Assembly: GCF_039566955.1 (NCBI RefSeq)
Contig: NZ_CP154796.1
Location: 6,386,001 to 6,450,000, forward strand
Length of the DNA: 64,000 nucleotides
Origin: Micromonospora sp. DSM 45708
Lineage (GTDB): Bacteria > Actinomycetota > Actinomycetes > Mycobacteriales > Micromonosporaceae
Direction: 5' to 3'
The translations under genes were made by a program, and so were the position numbers. The notes under the pieces were generated by a model. The model had not been told where the DNA came from. It did not search any database and saw nothing but the letters and a program-made list of their open reading frames with translations. Shown here one piece after another: positions 52,236-61,943 of the stretch. How positions within the stretch are numbered: the first letter of the stretch is position 1; each line of letters begins with the position of its first letter.

Positions 52236-52289
52236 ATGCAAAGCATTGCATGACAACGGGTGAGCATGCTTAGCACGCAAAGTATTGGC
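52236..52289. promoter_or_regulatory. Operator-like repeats between the 87-aa gene and the GntR gene
   Basis: ATGCAAAGCATTGCAT (52236-52251) is a palindrome with 6-bp arms. A degenerate copy, GCAAAGTATTGGC, is at 52277-52289. This is an unusually AT-rich stretch for the window. Confidence 0.5.
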
Positions 52290-52340
52290 CAGCGGGTGTC
52301 ACTCGTGGGAAGATCTTGGGGCCTACCAGGAGCCGCCGCC

Positions 52341-52571
52341 ATGCCCCGAGTTTCGGACCGTCAGAGAATCGCGCAGGACATCAGAGACAAGATCGCCTCG
52401 GGCGAGTACGCCCCGGGCGACAAGCTGCCCTCGCTGCGCGAGCTGATCGCCCACTATCAGGTCTCCGCGGAGCCGGTCCGCTCGGCGCTGCTGATCCTCC
52501 AAGCCGAAGGGCTGGTCGAGGGGCACCAGGGCAAAGGCACCTATGTCACCTCCCGCGACAACGCCTCCTGA
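52341..52571 (+). CDS. Minimal GntR-family DNA-binding protein (HTH only)
   Basis: 76 residues from the ATG at 52341 with AGGAG upstream. Whole protein is one GntR winged HTH: RQRIAQDIRDKIASGEYAPGDKLPSLRELIAHYQVSAEPVRSALLILQAEGLVEGHQGKGTYV. No effector domain follows; GntR proteins normally have 150+ more residues. It resembles the small actinobacterial GntR proteins of conjugative elements (KorSA-like in size). Probably represses its own promoter. Confidence 0.85.
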   Translation: MPRVSDRQRIAQDIRDKIASGEYAPGDKLPSLRELIAHYQVSAEPVRSALLILQAEGLVEGHQGKGTYVTSRDNAS

Positions 52572-52629
52572 TTCCAGGAAGCGTCCGGGCCGTGGCTCGG
52601 CCCCGGGAGCAGCACGTGTCCGGCAGAGG

Positions 52630-52635
52630 TAGCCT
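52630..52635 (+). promoter_or_regulatory. -10 element of the leaderless KhtT-like gene
   Basis: TAGCCT, 7 nt before the GTG at 52643; no SD is present. Confidence 0.5.
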
Positions 52636-52642
52636 CACCGAC

Positions 52643-53143
52643 GTGCGAGTACGTGTCGAACAGACCGCCTTACCGGGAATCGGCGTACGTCATGACCTGA
52701 TGACGGAATCCGGCCGCCGGCTCGGCGTGGTCTCCCATCGCAATGGCCGCCGCGACCTGGTCCTCTACGACCCGGACGATCCCGACTCCTGTCAGCACGA
52801 CATACCGCTGACCGACGACGAGGCGGAGGCGCTGGCCGACATCCTCGGCGCGTCGCTGATGCTGGGTCAGCTCTCCGGGCTGCGCGAGCAGGCCGCCGGG
52901 CTGCTGACCGAGCAGATCGTGATCCCGGCCGGCTCGAAGTACGTCGGCCGGCGGCTCGGCGACACGAAGGCCCGCACCCGGACCAGCGCGTCCATCGTGG
53001 CCGTGCTGCGTCAGGGCGAGGTGAACGTCTCGCCCGACCCCACCTTCCGGTTCGAATCCGGCGACGTGGTCGTCGTGGTCGGCACCCGTCAGGGGCTCGA
53101 CGGCGTCACCGCGATCCTCGCCGAGACCGACCCGGACGGCTGA
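52643..53143 (+). CDS. K+/H+ antiporter regulatory subunit (KhtT-like, TrkA-C domain)
   Basis: 166 residues from the leaderless GTG (MRVRVEQTALPGIGVRHDLMTESGRRLGVVSHRNGRRDLVLYD). C-terminal RCK_C/TrkA-C domain: EQIVIPAGSKYVGRRLGDTKARTRTSASIVAVLRQGEVNVSPDPTFRFESGDVVVVVGTRQGLDGV. Binds a nucleotide ligand (c-di-AMP in the Bacillus protein) and gates the adjacent antiporter, which starts 5 bp later. Confidence 0.9.
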   Translation: MRVRVEQTALPGIGVRHDLMTESGRRLGVVSHRNGRRDLVLYDPDDPDSCQHDIPLTDDEAEALADILGASLMLGQLSGLREQAAGLLTEQIVIPAGSKYVGRRLGDTKARTRTSASIVAVLRQGEVNVSPDPTFRFESGDVVVVVGTRQGLDGVTAILAETDPDG

Positions 53144-53148
53144 CGCGT

Positions 53149-54360
53149 ATGCACGAAACCCACATCCTGCTCATCGAAGTCGGCGCGCTGCTGCTGCTTC
53201 TCGGCCTGCTCGGTCGCCTCAGCCGTCGCGTCGGCGTCTCGCCCATCCCGCTCTACCTGCTCGCCGGCCTCGCCTTCGGGCACGGCGGCCTGCTGCCGCT
53301 CAACGCCAGCGAGGAGTTCTTCGCGATCGGCGCGGAGATCGGCGTGATCCTGCTGCTGGTCATGCTCGGCCTGGAGTACAGCGCGAACGAACTGGTCGGC
53401 AACCTCCGCTCGGCGGCGCCGGCCGGCCTGATCGACGCGGTGTTCAACGCGCTGCCCGGCTTCGCCTTCGCGCTGCTGCTCGGCTGGGGCTGGGTCGCCG
53501 CCGTGGTGCTGGCCGGCGTCACCTGGGTGTCGTCCTCGGGCGTGATCGCCAAGGTGCTCGGCGACCTGGGCCGGGTCGGTAACCGGGAGACGCCGGTGAT
53601 CCTCTCCGTCCTCGTGATCGAGGACCTGGCGATGGCGCTCTACCTGCCGCTGGTCACCGCGCTGCTCGCCGGCGTCGGCCTGGTGAAGGGCGGCATCGCG
53701 CTCGCCGTCGCGGTGTTCACCGTGGTCGTCGTGCTGGCCGTGGCGATCCGGTACGGGCATCTGATCTCCACCGCGCTCTCCGCCAAGGACCCGGAGGCGC
53801 TGCTGCTCGGCGTGCTCGGGCTGACCCTGCTGGTCGCCGGCATCGCGGCCAAGCTCCAGGTCTCCGCCGCGGTCGGCGCGTTCCTGGTCGGCATCGCGCT
53901 GTCCGGGCCGGTCGCGCACCACGCCACCGAGTTGCTGTCGCCGCTGCGGGACCTCTTCGCCGCGGTCTTCTTCGTGTTCTTCGGGCTGGTCACCAACCCG
54001 CTGGACATGCCGCCGGTGCTGCTGCCCGCGCTGCTGCTGGCCGTGGTGACCATGGCGACGAAGGTGGCCACCGGCTACCTGGCCGCCCGCCGGGCCGGGA
54101 TCGCCGAGCCGGGACGCTGGCGGGCCGGCCTGGCGCTCACCCCGCGCGGCGAGTTCTCCATCGTCATCGCCGGGCTGGCCGTCTCCGCCGTCTACCCGGT
54201 GGAGCCGAAGCTGGCCGCGCTCGCCACCGCGTACGTGCTGATCACGGTGGTGACCGGTCCGCTGCTCGCCCGGTTGACGGACACTCCGTGGTTCAAGCAG
54301 TGGCTGCGCCGACGTGCCGCCGCCGCCCGGTCGACGGCCACGGTGCCGGTGGGCGACTGA
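53149..54360 (+). CDS. Monovalent cation:proton antiporter (CPA2, KhtU/KefB-like)
   Basis: 403 residues, about 12-13 helices starting LLIEVGALLLLLGLLGRLSRRVGVSPIPLYLLAGLAFGHGG. CPA2 marks: MLGLEYSANEL, SSSGVIAKVLGDLG (unwound helix), ILSVLVIEDLAMALYLPL, AAVGAFLVGIALSG, ALTPRGEFSIVIAGLAV. No RCK domain is fused; that role is supplied by the preceding gene. Moves K+ out against H+ for pH and ion control. Confidence 0.92.
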   Translation: MHETHILLIEVGALLLLLGLLGRLSRRVGVSPIPLYLLAGLAFGHGGLLPLNASEEFFAIGAEIGVILLLVMLGLEYSANELVGNLRSAAPAGLIDAVFNALPGFAFALLLGWGWVAAVVLAGVTWVSSSGVIAKVLGDLGRVGNRETPVILSVLVIEDLAMALYLPLVTALLAGVGLVKGGIALAVAVFTVVVVLAVAIRYGHLISTALSAKDPEALLLGVLGLTLLVAGIAAKLQVSAAVGAFLVGIALSGPVAHHATELLSPLRDLFAAVFFVFFGLVTNPLDMPPVLLPALLLAVVTMATKVATGYLAARRAGIAEPGRWRAGLALTPRGEFSIVIAGLAVSAVYPVEPKLAALATAYVLITVVTGPLLARLTDTPWFKQWLRRRAAAARSTATVPVGD

Positions 54361-54528
54361 CCTGGGCCGGGCTGATCGGCTGCTCAGCCGGTCGGCCCGG
54401 CCAACGGTTGTCAAATTGATCCCGGGAAGGTCTACCACTGCTCCGCCGAACCGCGTTAACGTGTCGCCCCAGCAGCCAGGGTCCGCGGGTGGCCGGTGCC
54501 CCCGCCAGCGTCAGCGGAAGGTCGGCCG

Positions 54529-54957
54529 GTGAGCGTGCAGGAAGAGACGTTCCACGGCTTCGCCAACCCGGTCGACCCCTCGCCCGCCGAGTTGCGGGCC
54601 TGGGCGTACCAGCCGGACTCGGTGCCGCTGGCCTCCATGCCGCCGGACTGGGACCTGCTGGTCGCCGGTGACCACCTGGTGCAGACGCTGTTCGACCTGG
54701 CCATGGACCGGTCCTGCCCGGCCCGCCGGTTCGCGCTGCACTGCCTCTACATCTACGCCGCCGACGGCATCCGGACGAACTTCCGGGCGCACCCGAAACG
54801 CCGCTTCCGCAAGCTGGTCGAGCAGGCCGAACGGACCGGCGACGACCTGATGCGCAACTGGGCGCACAACAGCCGGGTGCTGCTCGCCCGCCCGGATCTC
54901 TTCGTCTACCGCGACTGGTGCGAGGGCGGCCTGGTCCGCGAGAACCGCCGCCTCTAG
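54529..54957 (+). CDS. Conserved-looking hypothetical protein
   Basis: 142 residues from the GTG at 54529 (GGAAGG, 7-nt spacer). Soluble: FANPVDPSPAELRAWAYQPDSVPLASMPPDWDLLVAGDHLVQTLFDLAMDRSCPARRFALHCLYIYAADGIRTNF, then a basic helix and LLARPDLFVYRDWCEGGLVRENRRL. Composition and codon use fit a true gene. No family recognised. The 168 bases before it may hold its promoter (TTGTCA near 54408). Confidence 0.7.
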   Translation: MSVQEETFHGFANPVDPSPAELRAWAYQPDSVPLASMPPDWDLLVAGDHLVQTLFDLAMDRSCPARRFALHCLYIYAADGIRTNFRAHPKRRFRKLVEQAERTGDDLMRNWAHNSRVLLARPDLFVYRDWCEGGLVRENRRL

Positions 54958-55031
54958 GCGAGCTGCGAGCTGGTGTCGATCGAGACGGGCCGGGACCCCC
55001 CGTGGGTCCCGGCCCGGTCGTCGGCGGACCG

Positions 55032-55238
55032 TCAGGCCGATCCGCCCTGCTTCTTGCGCCGCTCGTCGTCCCTGGCGCGGTCCACTCCGTGGTCGGTCTG
55101 GTCGGCGAAGCGCCCTTCCTTGACCTTGTCACTGAAGCGACCCTCGGTGACCCGGTCGAATCGCTCCTTGACGTTCTCGGCCACCTTCTCCAGGCGTTCC
55201 TCCGCGCGTTCCGCCACTTTCTTCGCCGGTTCCGCCAT
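55032..55238 (-). CDS. Small charged helical protein (antitoxin-like repeats)
   Basis: 68 residues from the ATG at 55238 with GGGGGGAG upstream. Helical, highly charged: AKKVAERAEERLEKVAENVKERFDRVTEGRFSDKVKEGRFADQTDHGVDRARDDERRKKQGG. GRFSDKV and GRFADQT form a near repeat, similar in style to Rv0909-type 'GGKYSDKV' antitoxin-like proteins. No toxin gene is adjacent, so a stress/structural role is equally possible. Confidence 0.65.
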   Translation of the reverse strand: MAEPAKKVAERAEERLEKVAENVKERFDRVTEGRFSDKVKEGRFADQTDHGVDRARDDERRKKQGGSA

Positions 55239-55372
55239 GGCTCCCCCCGCCAGCCCGGATTCCGTTTCAGGGCGTTTATCCCCTGAGTGCAAGCGTAGTG
55301 GAACGCATCCCGCCGCACCCCCGTTTCGGCGACCTCCGCGTCGCGGGAGCGGGACGGGGAAGCGGAGCGGCA

Positions 55373-55413
55373 GAAGGCCGGCCGCCCCGGGAACAGCGGG
55401 CGGGCCGGCCTTC
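55373..55413 (-). terminator. Hairpin at the end of the dnaK operon
   Basis: GAAGGCCGGCCGCCC (55373-55387) pairs with GGGCGGGCCGGCCTTC (55398-55413) with one bulged G. It follows the hspR stop on the minus strand. Confidence 0.65.
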
Positions 55414-55435
55414 GGACGAGCGCGGGTAGCGAGCG

Positions 55436-55876
55436 TCAGCGGTCGGGGGTGCGGCGGGGACGCCAGACCACGAGCGCGGTGGAGGTGCGGTTGGTGGGCA
55501 CCAGGTCGCCGCGCGGGAAGCCACCCAGCGACTCCAGCTCGGCGATCCGCCGGTACGCGGCGTCCAGCTCCGCCTCCAGCCGGGCCACCCGCTGCTGCGC
55601 CTCCTCCAGCAGCCGCTCCAGCCCGATGATCCGCTTGACCCCGGCCAGGTTGATCCCGTCGTCCTGGCTGAGCCGTTGCACCTCGCGGAGCAGCACCACG
55701 TCCCGGACGCTGTACCGGCGACCGCCGCCGGCCGCCCGGCCGGGCTGCACCAGGCCCAGCCGGTCGTACTGGCGCAGCGTCTGGGGGTGCATGCCCGCCA
55801 TCCGCGCCGCCACCGAGATCATCAGAATCTTGGCTTCGTAGGCCGGGTCACCCGAGCCGACGTACTCCTCCGACAT
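55436..55876 (-). CDS. hspR: Heat-shock repressor HspR (MerR family)
   Basis: 146 residues. MerR HTH: ILMISVAARMAGMHPQTLRQYDRLGLVQPGRAAGGGRRYSVRDVVLLREVQRLSQDDGINLAGVKRIIGLE, then a coiled coil (LLEEAQQRVARLEAELDAAYRRIAELE). It binds HAIR sites with DnaK as corepressor. Last gene of dnaK-grpE-dnaJ-hspR; two HAIR-type operators at dnaK and one at clpB are visible here. Confidence 0.95.
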   Translation of the reverse strand: MSEEYVGSGDPAYEAKILMISVAARMAGMHPQTLRQYDRLGLVQPGRAAGGGRRYSVRDVVLLREVQRLSQDDGINLAGVKRIIGLERLLEEAQQRVARLEAELDAAYRRIAELESLGGFPRGDLVPTNRTSTALVVWRPRRTPDR

Positions 55877-55900
55877 GCCCGCTCACCTCCGCTGCCGCCG

Positions 55901-57091
55901 TCAACTGAATCGACGTACCCGCGCGTCGAGATGTTCCCGCGCGGCGGGCGGAGTCTGTGCCGCGAAGGTCTCCAGCGCCGCCCGCGCCTCGTCCGACACC
56001 TTCGCCGGGACCACCACGTCGAGCGTGACCAGCAGGTCACCGGCGCGGCCGTCATTGCGTACGACGCCCTTGCCGCGGGCCCGCAGCACCCGCCCGGCGG
56101 GTGTACCCGGTGGCACCCGCAACGTCACCGTGCCGTCCAGGGTCGGCACCCGCAGGTCGGTGCCGAGCACCGCCTCGGCGTACGTGATCGGGACGTTCAG
56201 GGTCAGGTCGTCCCCGGTGCGCCCGAACAGCTCGTCGGGACGGACCTTCACGTGCACGAACAGGTCGCCCGCCGGGCCGCCCCGCTCGCCGGGTTCGCCG
56301 CGACCGGCCAGCCGGATCCGCTGGCCGTCGGCCACCCCGGCCGGGAAGCGCACGGTCAGCGTGCGGGTCTTGGTGACCCCGCCGGTGCCGTGACACTCCG
56401 GGCACTTCTCCTCGACGATGGTGCCGACGCCCTGGCAGTTGCGGCACGGCTCGGAGAAGCTGAACGACCCCTGGTTGCGGGTGGTCACGCCGGCGCCGTG
56501 GCAGACCGGGCAGGTCACCGGCGTGGTGCCCGGCTTCGCGCCGTTGCCGTGGCAGGTGTCGCAGACTCCGGGTGCGCGCAGCGTCAGCGGCAGGGTGACG
56601 CCGCGGACCGCGTCGGAGAAGTCCAGCGCCACCTCGGCCTCGACGTCCCGGCCCCGGGCCGGGCCGGGCCGGCGTGCCCCGCCGCCGGCACCGCCACCGG
56701 AGAAGATCGTGCTGAACAGGTCGGTGAAGCCGCCGCCACCGCCGAACCGGGCGTCGCCGCCACCGCCGGCACCGCCGCCGAACAGGTCGGAGACGTCGAA
56801 CGGCGCGCCACCGGGCTGGCCCGCGCCGCGGGCGCCGCGCCGGAACGCGCCCGAGCCGAAGAGCGACCGCATCTCGTCGTACTCGCGACGCTTCTTCTCG
56901 TCGCCGAGCACCGCGTACGCCTCGGAGACGGTCTTGAACCGCTCCTCGGCCCCGGCATCACCGGGGTTGTGGTCCGGATGCGACTCCCGGGCCAGCTTCC
57001 GGTACGACTTCTTGATCTCGTCCGAGGAGGCGGACTTGTCCACGCCCAACGCGGCGTAGTAGTCCTTCTCGATCCAGTCCTTGGAACTCAC
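55901..57091 (-). CDS. dnaJ: Chaperone DnaJ
   Basis: 396 residues from the GTG at 57091 (MSSKDWIEKDYYAALGVDKSASSDEIKKSYRKLARESHPDHNPG, HPD motif). Gly-rich linker, then four zinc motifs: CDTCHGNG, CPVCHGAG, CRNCQGVG, CPECHGTG. The C-terminal substrate domains follow. It is the DnaJ1 type with the longer Gly/Ala-rich linker. It delivers clients to DnaK and stimulates its ATPase. Confidence 0.96.
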   Translation of the reverse strand: MSSKDWIEKDYYAALGVDKSASSDEIKKSYRKLARESHPDHNPGDAGAEERFKTVSEAYAVLGDEKKRREYDEMRSLFGSGAFRRGARGAGQPGGAPFDVSDLFGGGAGGGGDARFGGGGGFTDLFSTIFSGGGAGGGARRPGPARGRDVEAEVALDFSDAVRGVTLPLTLRAPGVCDTCHGNGAKPGTTPVTCPVCHGAGVTTRNQGSFSFSEPCRNCQGVGTIVEEKCPECHGTGGVTKTRTLTVRFPAGVADGQRIRLAGRGEPGERGGPAGDLFVHVKVRPDELFGRTGDDLTLNVPITYAEAVLGTDLRVPTLDGTVTLRVPPGTPAGRVLRARGKGVVRNDGRAGDLLVTLDVVVPAKVSDEARAALETFAAQTPPAAREHLDARVRRFS

Positions 57092-57170
57092 CGGTCCACC
57101 CCCTTCCACGGGTCGAACCCCGGTCGTCCCGCCCGCCCGAGGCGGGCGGGCGGGACGTCGCGGGTCGGCA

Positions 57171-57917
57171 CTACTCCGGGTCCGCGACCGCGACCAGGGC
57201 CGGCCGCAGCAGGCGCTCGCCGAGCTGGTAACCCCGGCGCATGACCTGCACGCAGGTCGGCTCGGTCACGTCGGCGGAGGTCTGGTGCGCCACCGCCTCG
57301 TGCCGGGTCGGGTCGAACGGGTCGCCCTGCTCGCCGAACGCGGTCAGGCCGAACTTGCCCAGCGCGGCGGTGAGCTGGTCGGCCACGCTGCCGAACGGGC
57401 CCACCAGGTCGCCGTGCTCGCGGGCCCGGTCGAGGTCGTCGAGGATCGGCAGGAGCGCGGTGAGCACCCCGCCGGTCGCCTGCTCCTGGACCAGGTTGCG
57501 ATCGCGGTCGACCCGCTTGCGGTAGTTGGCGTACTCCGCCGACACCCGTTGGAGGTCGCGGGTGCGCTCCTCCAGGTCGGAGCGGAGCGACTCCAGCTCG
57601 GCACCGAGCGGCGCCTTGCCGGTCTCGTCGCTCGGCTCGGCCGGCGCGTCGACCACGGGGGGCCCGGAGACCTCGGCGTCGCCGCCGATCTCGTCGACCA
57701 CGACCTCGGCCTCCTCGACCAGCCCTTCCGCGGGCGCGTCGGCGGCGGCGTCGGCGGCCGACGGGTCGTTCGCCGGCTCCTCGGTCACCTTGCCGAGCTT
57801 GCGCTTGTCGCGGATGACGACCCGCGGCTCGTCACCGGCGTCCTTGCCGGCGCCCGCGGAGCCACCCGGCGCCGACCCGGTGGAGCCCGGGTCGGCCGCT
57901 CGTGGCGTGTCCGTCAT
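57171..57917 (-). CDS. grpE: Nucleotide exchange factor GrpE
   Basis: 248 residues. An acidic, disordered first ~95 residues, long helix (LRSDLEERTRDLQRVSAEYANYRKRVDRDRNLVQE) and the beta domain (GLTAFGEQGDPFDPTRHEAVAH, TCVQVMRRGYQLGERLLRPALVAVADPE). 48 bp after dnaK. Confidence 0.96.
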   Translation of the reverse strand: MTDTPRAADPGSTGSAPGGSAGAGKDAGDEPRVVIRDKRKLGKVTEEPANDPSAADAAADAPAEGLVEEAEVVVDEIGGDAEVSGPPVVDAPAEPSDETGKAPLGAELESLRSDLEERTRDLQRVSAEYANYRKRVDRDRNLVQEQATGGVLTALLPILDDLDRAREHGDLVGPFGSVADQLTAALGKFGLTAFGEQGDPFDPTRHEAVAHQTSADVTEPTCVQVMRRGYQLGERLLRPALVAVADPE

Positions 57918-57965
57918 GCGGTTACCTCATCCCTGTGCGGTGCGGATCGTGCCCGGGACCGGAGG

Positions 57966-59834
<1,869 letters not shown>

Positions 59835-59916
59835 GTTCGCTTCCTCGCTTCATAACGGGTGAGCAGGTCGGTTGGCCTGCCCGGCGGGGTCGCCCGGGAG
59901 ACGGCCACGCCACAAG

Positions 59917-59984
59917 TTGAGTGAACTTGACTCAATAGTGCCACGCGATCGGCAAACCGCAAGTCGAGGTTGAGTCGACTCGAC
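59917..59984. promoter_or_regulatory. HAIR operators in the dnaK promoter
   Basis: TTGAGT-N7-ACTCAA (59917-59935) is a perfect HspR core. GGTTGAGTCGACTCGACG around 59968-59985 contains a compressed version (GAGTCGACTC). The region also serves the divergent GTPase gene, so that gene may respond to heat shock too. Confidence 0.8.
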
Positions 59985-60046
59985 GCAACCTGACCGTTAT
60001 TACCGTCCGGTTGTCTTACCTTGCGTCGGTCGGGCACGCTTTAGCG

Positions 60047-61888
60047 GTGACGACGCATGGCGATTCCGCCACCCGTGCCGGCGCGCCCGCCGTCGCAGCC
60101 CGCACCGGAACCCCCAACGGCGACGAGCAGCCCGCCGATGCCACGGCGGGCCTGTCCGCCGCGCTCACCGACCTGCGGGCCGCGATCGACGCGGCTCGCT
60201 TCCCGCTCGCCCTCCCCTCGGCCGAGTCGGCCCGGCACGCCGCCCGCAGCCTCACCGACCAGCTCGACGACTACCTGCTGCCGCGGCTCGCGCGACTCGA
60301 CGCCCCGCTGCTCGTGGTGGTCGGCGGCTCGACCGGCGCCGGCAAGTCGACGCTCGTCAACAGCCTGGTCCAGGCGCGGGTCAGCGCGGCCGGCGTGCTC
60401 CGCCCCACCACCCGTTCCCCGGTGCTGGTCTGCAATCCGGCCGACGCCGCCTGGTTCCGCCAGGGCGAGCTGCTGCCCGGCCTGACCCGCACCACCGAGC
60501 CGAGCGAGCATCCGGGCACCCTCCAACTGGTCACCGCCCCGGCGCTGCCGGCCGGGCTGGCCTTCCTCGACGCCCCCGACATCGACTCCGTGGTCGACGC
60601 CAACCGGGCGCTCGCCGGGCAACTGCTCGCCGCCGCCGACCTGTGGTTGTTCGTCACCACCGCCGCGCGCTACGCCGACGCCGTGCCCTGGGAGCTGCTG
60701 CGCAGTGCCCGGGCCCGGGGCACCGCCGTCGCCATGGTGCTCGACCGGGTCCCGCCCGAGGCCGCCGACGAGATCGCCGCCCACCTGTCCGAGATGCTCG
60801 CCTCGCAGGAGCTGGGCGCCGCGCCGCTGTTCGTGCTGCCGGAGACCTGGGTGGACGGGCAGGGCCTGCTGCCGGACCGGATGACCGCGCCGCTGAGCGG
60901 CTGGTTCGCCCGGCTCGCCGGCGACGCGGAGGCCCGCTCGGCGGTGGTCCGGCAGACGCTCGACGGCGCGCTGGCCGCCCTGCGTCCGGTCGTCGAGGGG
61001 TTGGCCGACGCCGCCGACGAGCAGATGGCCGCCGCCGAGGCGCTCGACGAACGGGTCCGGGCCGCCTACCGGGGCGCGGAGCGCACCGTCGACCAGGGGC
61101 TCCGGGACGGCCGGCTGCTCCGGGGCGAGGTGCTGGCCCGCTGGCAGGAGTTCGTCGGCACCGGCGAGTTCTTCCGCAGCCTGGAGGCGCGGATCGGTCG
61201 ACTGCGCGACCGGATGGTCGCGGCGGTCACCGGGCGGCCCGCCCCGGCGGCGGAGCTGCGGACCGCGATCGAGTCGCAACTGGTCACGCTGCTGCGCGGG
61301 GTGGCCGCCGAGGCGGCCGAGAACGCGTACACCGGTTGGAAGGCGCACCCGGCCGGCGCGGCGCTGCTCGAACCGGAGCTGGCGTACGCGTCGGCCGACC
61401 TGCCGGCGCGCGGCGAGCAACTGGTCCGCGACTGGCAGCGCGCGGTGCTGGAGCTGGTCCGCGTGGAGGGCGGCGACCGGCGGTTCGTGGCCCGTACGGC
61501 CGCGTACGCGGTCAACGCCACCGGCCTGGCCGTCATGATCGGTGTCTTCGCCTCCACCGCGTTCATCCCCACCGGCCTGGAGGTCGCCGCCGGCACCGGC
61601 ACCGCGGTCGCCGGGCAGACCGTGCTCCAGGCCATCTTCGGTGACCAGGCGGTGCGTAACCTGTCCCGCAAGGCACGGGTGGACCTGCTCGACCGGGTCG
61701 GCGCGCTGCTGACCGAGGAGGCCGCCCGCTTCCTGGCCCGCACCGAGGCCGCCCGCCCGGCCACCGACGCCGGCGAGGCGCTGCGTGAGGCGGCGGTGAC
61801 GGTCGAGCGGGCCCGGCACCGCAGCGGCCTCTCCGCCGCCGACGGCACCCCGTCGCCCACCACCGATGAGGACGGACGCCACCCGTGA
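60047..61888 (+). CDS. Dynamin-like GTPase, first of a pair
   Basis: 613 residues from the GTG at 60047. A TTG at 60011 would add 12 codons but includes a rare TTA. P-loop VVVGGSTGAGKSTLVNSLVQARVS, switch FLDAPDIDSV, and VLDRV near the NKxD position. The long helical region is followed by hydrophobic segments (~480-530, AYAVNATGLAVMIGVFASTAFIPTGLEVAAGTGTAVAG), a likely membrane paddle. Size, membrane hairpin and pairing fit the DynA/DynB proteins of Streptomyces sporulation septation. Divergent from dnaK. Confidence 0.8.
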   Translation: MTTHGDSATRAGAPAVAARTGTPNGDEQPADATAGLSAALTDLRAAIDAARFPLALPSAESARHAARSLTDQLDDYLLPRLARLDAPLLVVVGGSTGAGKSTLVNSLVQARVSAAGVLRPTTRSPVLVCNPADAAWFRQGELLPGLTRTTEPSEHPGTLQLVTAPALPAGLAFLDAPDIDSVVDANRALAGQLLAAADLWLFVTTAARYADAVPWELLRSARARGTAVAMVLDRVPPEAADEIAAHLSEMLASQELGAAPLFVLPETWVDGQGLLPDRMTAPLSGWFARLAGDAEARSAVVRQTLDGALAALRPVVEGLADAADEQMAAAEALDERVRAAYRGAERTVDQGLRDGRLLRGEVLARWQEFVGTGEFFRSLEARIGRLRDRMVAAVTGRPAPAAELRTAIESQLVTLLRGVAAEAAENAYTGWKAHPAGAALLEPELAYASADLPARGEQLVRDWQRAVLELVRVEGGDRRFVARTAAYAVNATGLAVMIGVFASTAFIPTGLEVAAGTGTAVAGQTVLQAIFGDQAVRNLSRKARVDLLDRVGALLTEEAARFLARTEAARPATDAGEALREAAVTVERARHRSGLSAADGTPSPTTDEDGRHP

Positions 61889-61943
61889 GCGCGAGGAGTG
61901 AGCCGGTGTTGCGAGCCCCGCAGTCGCGACCGAGGACGGCCCG

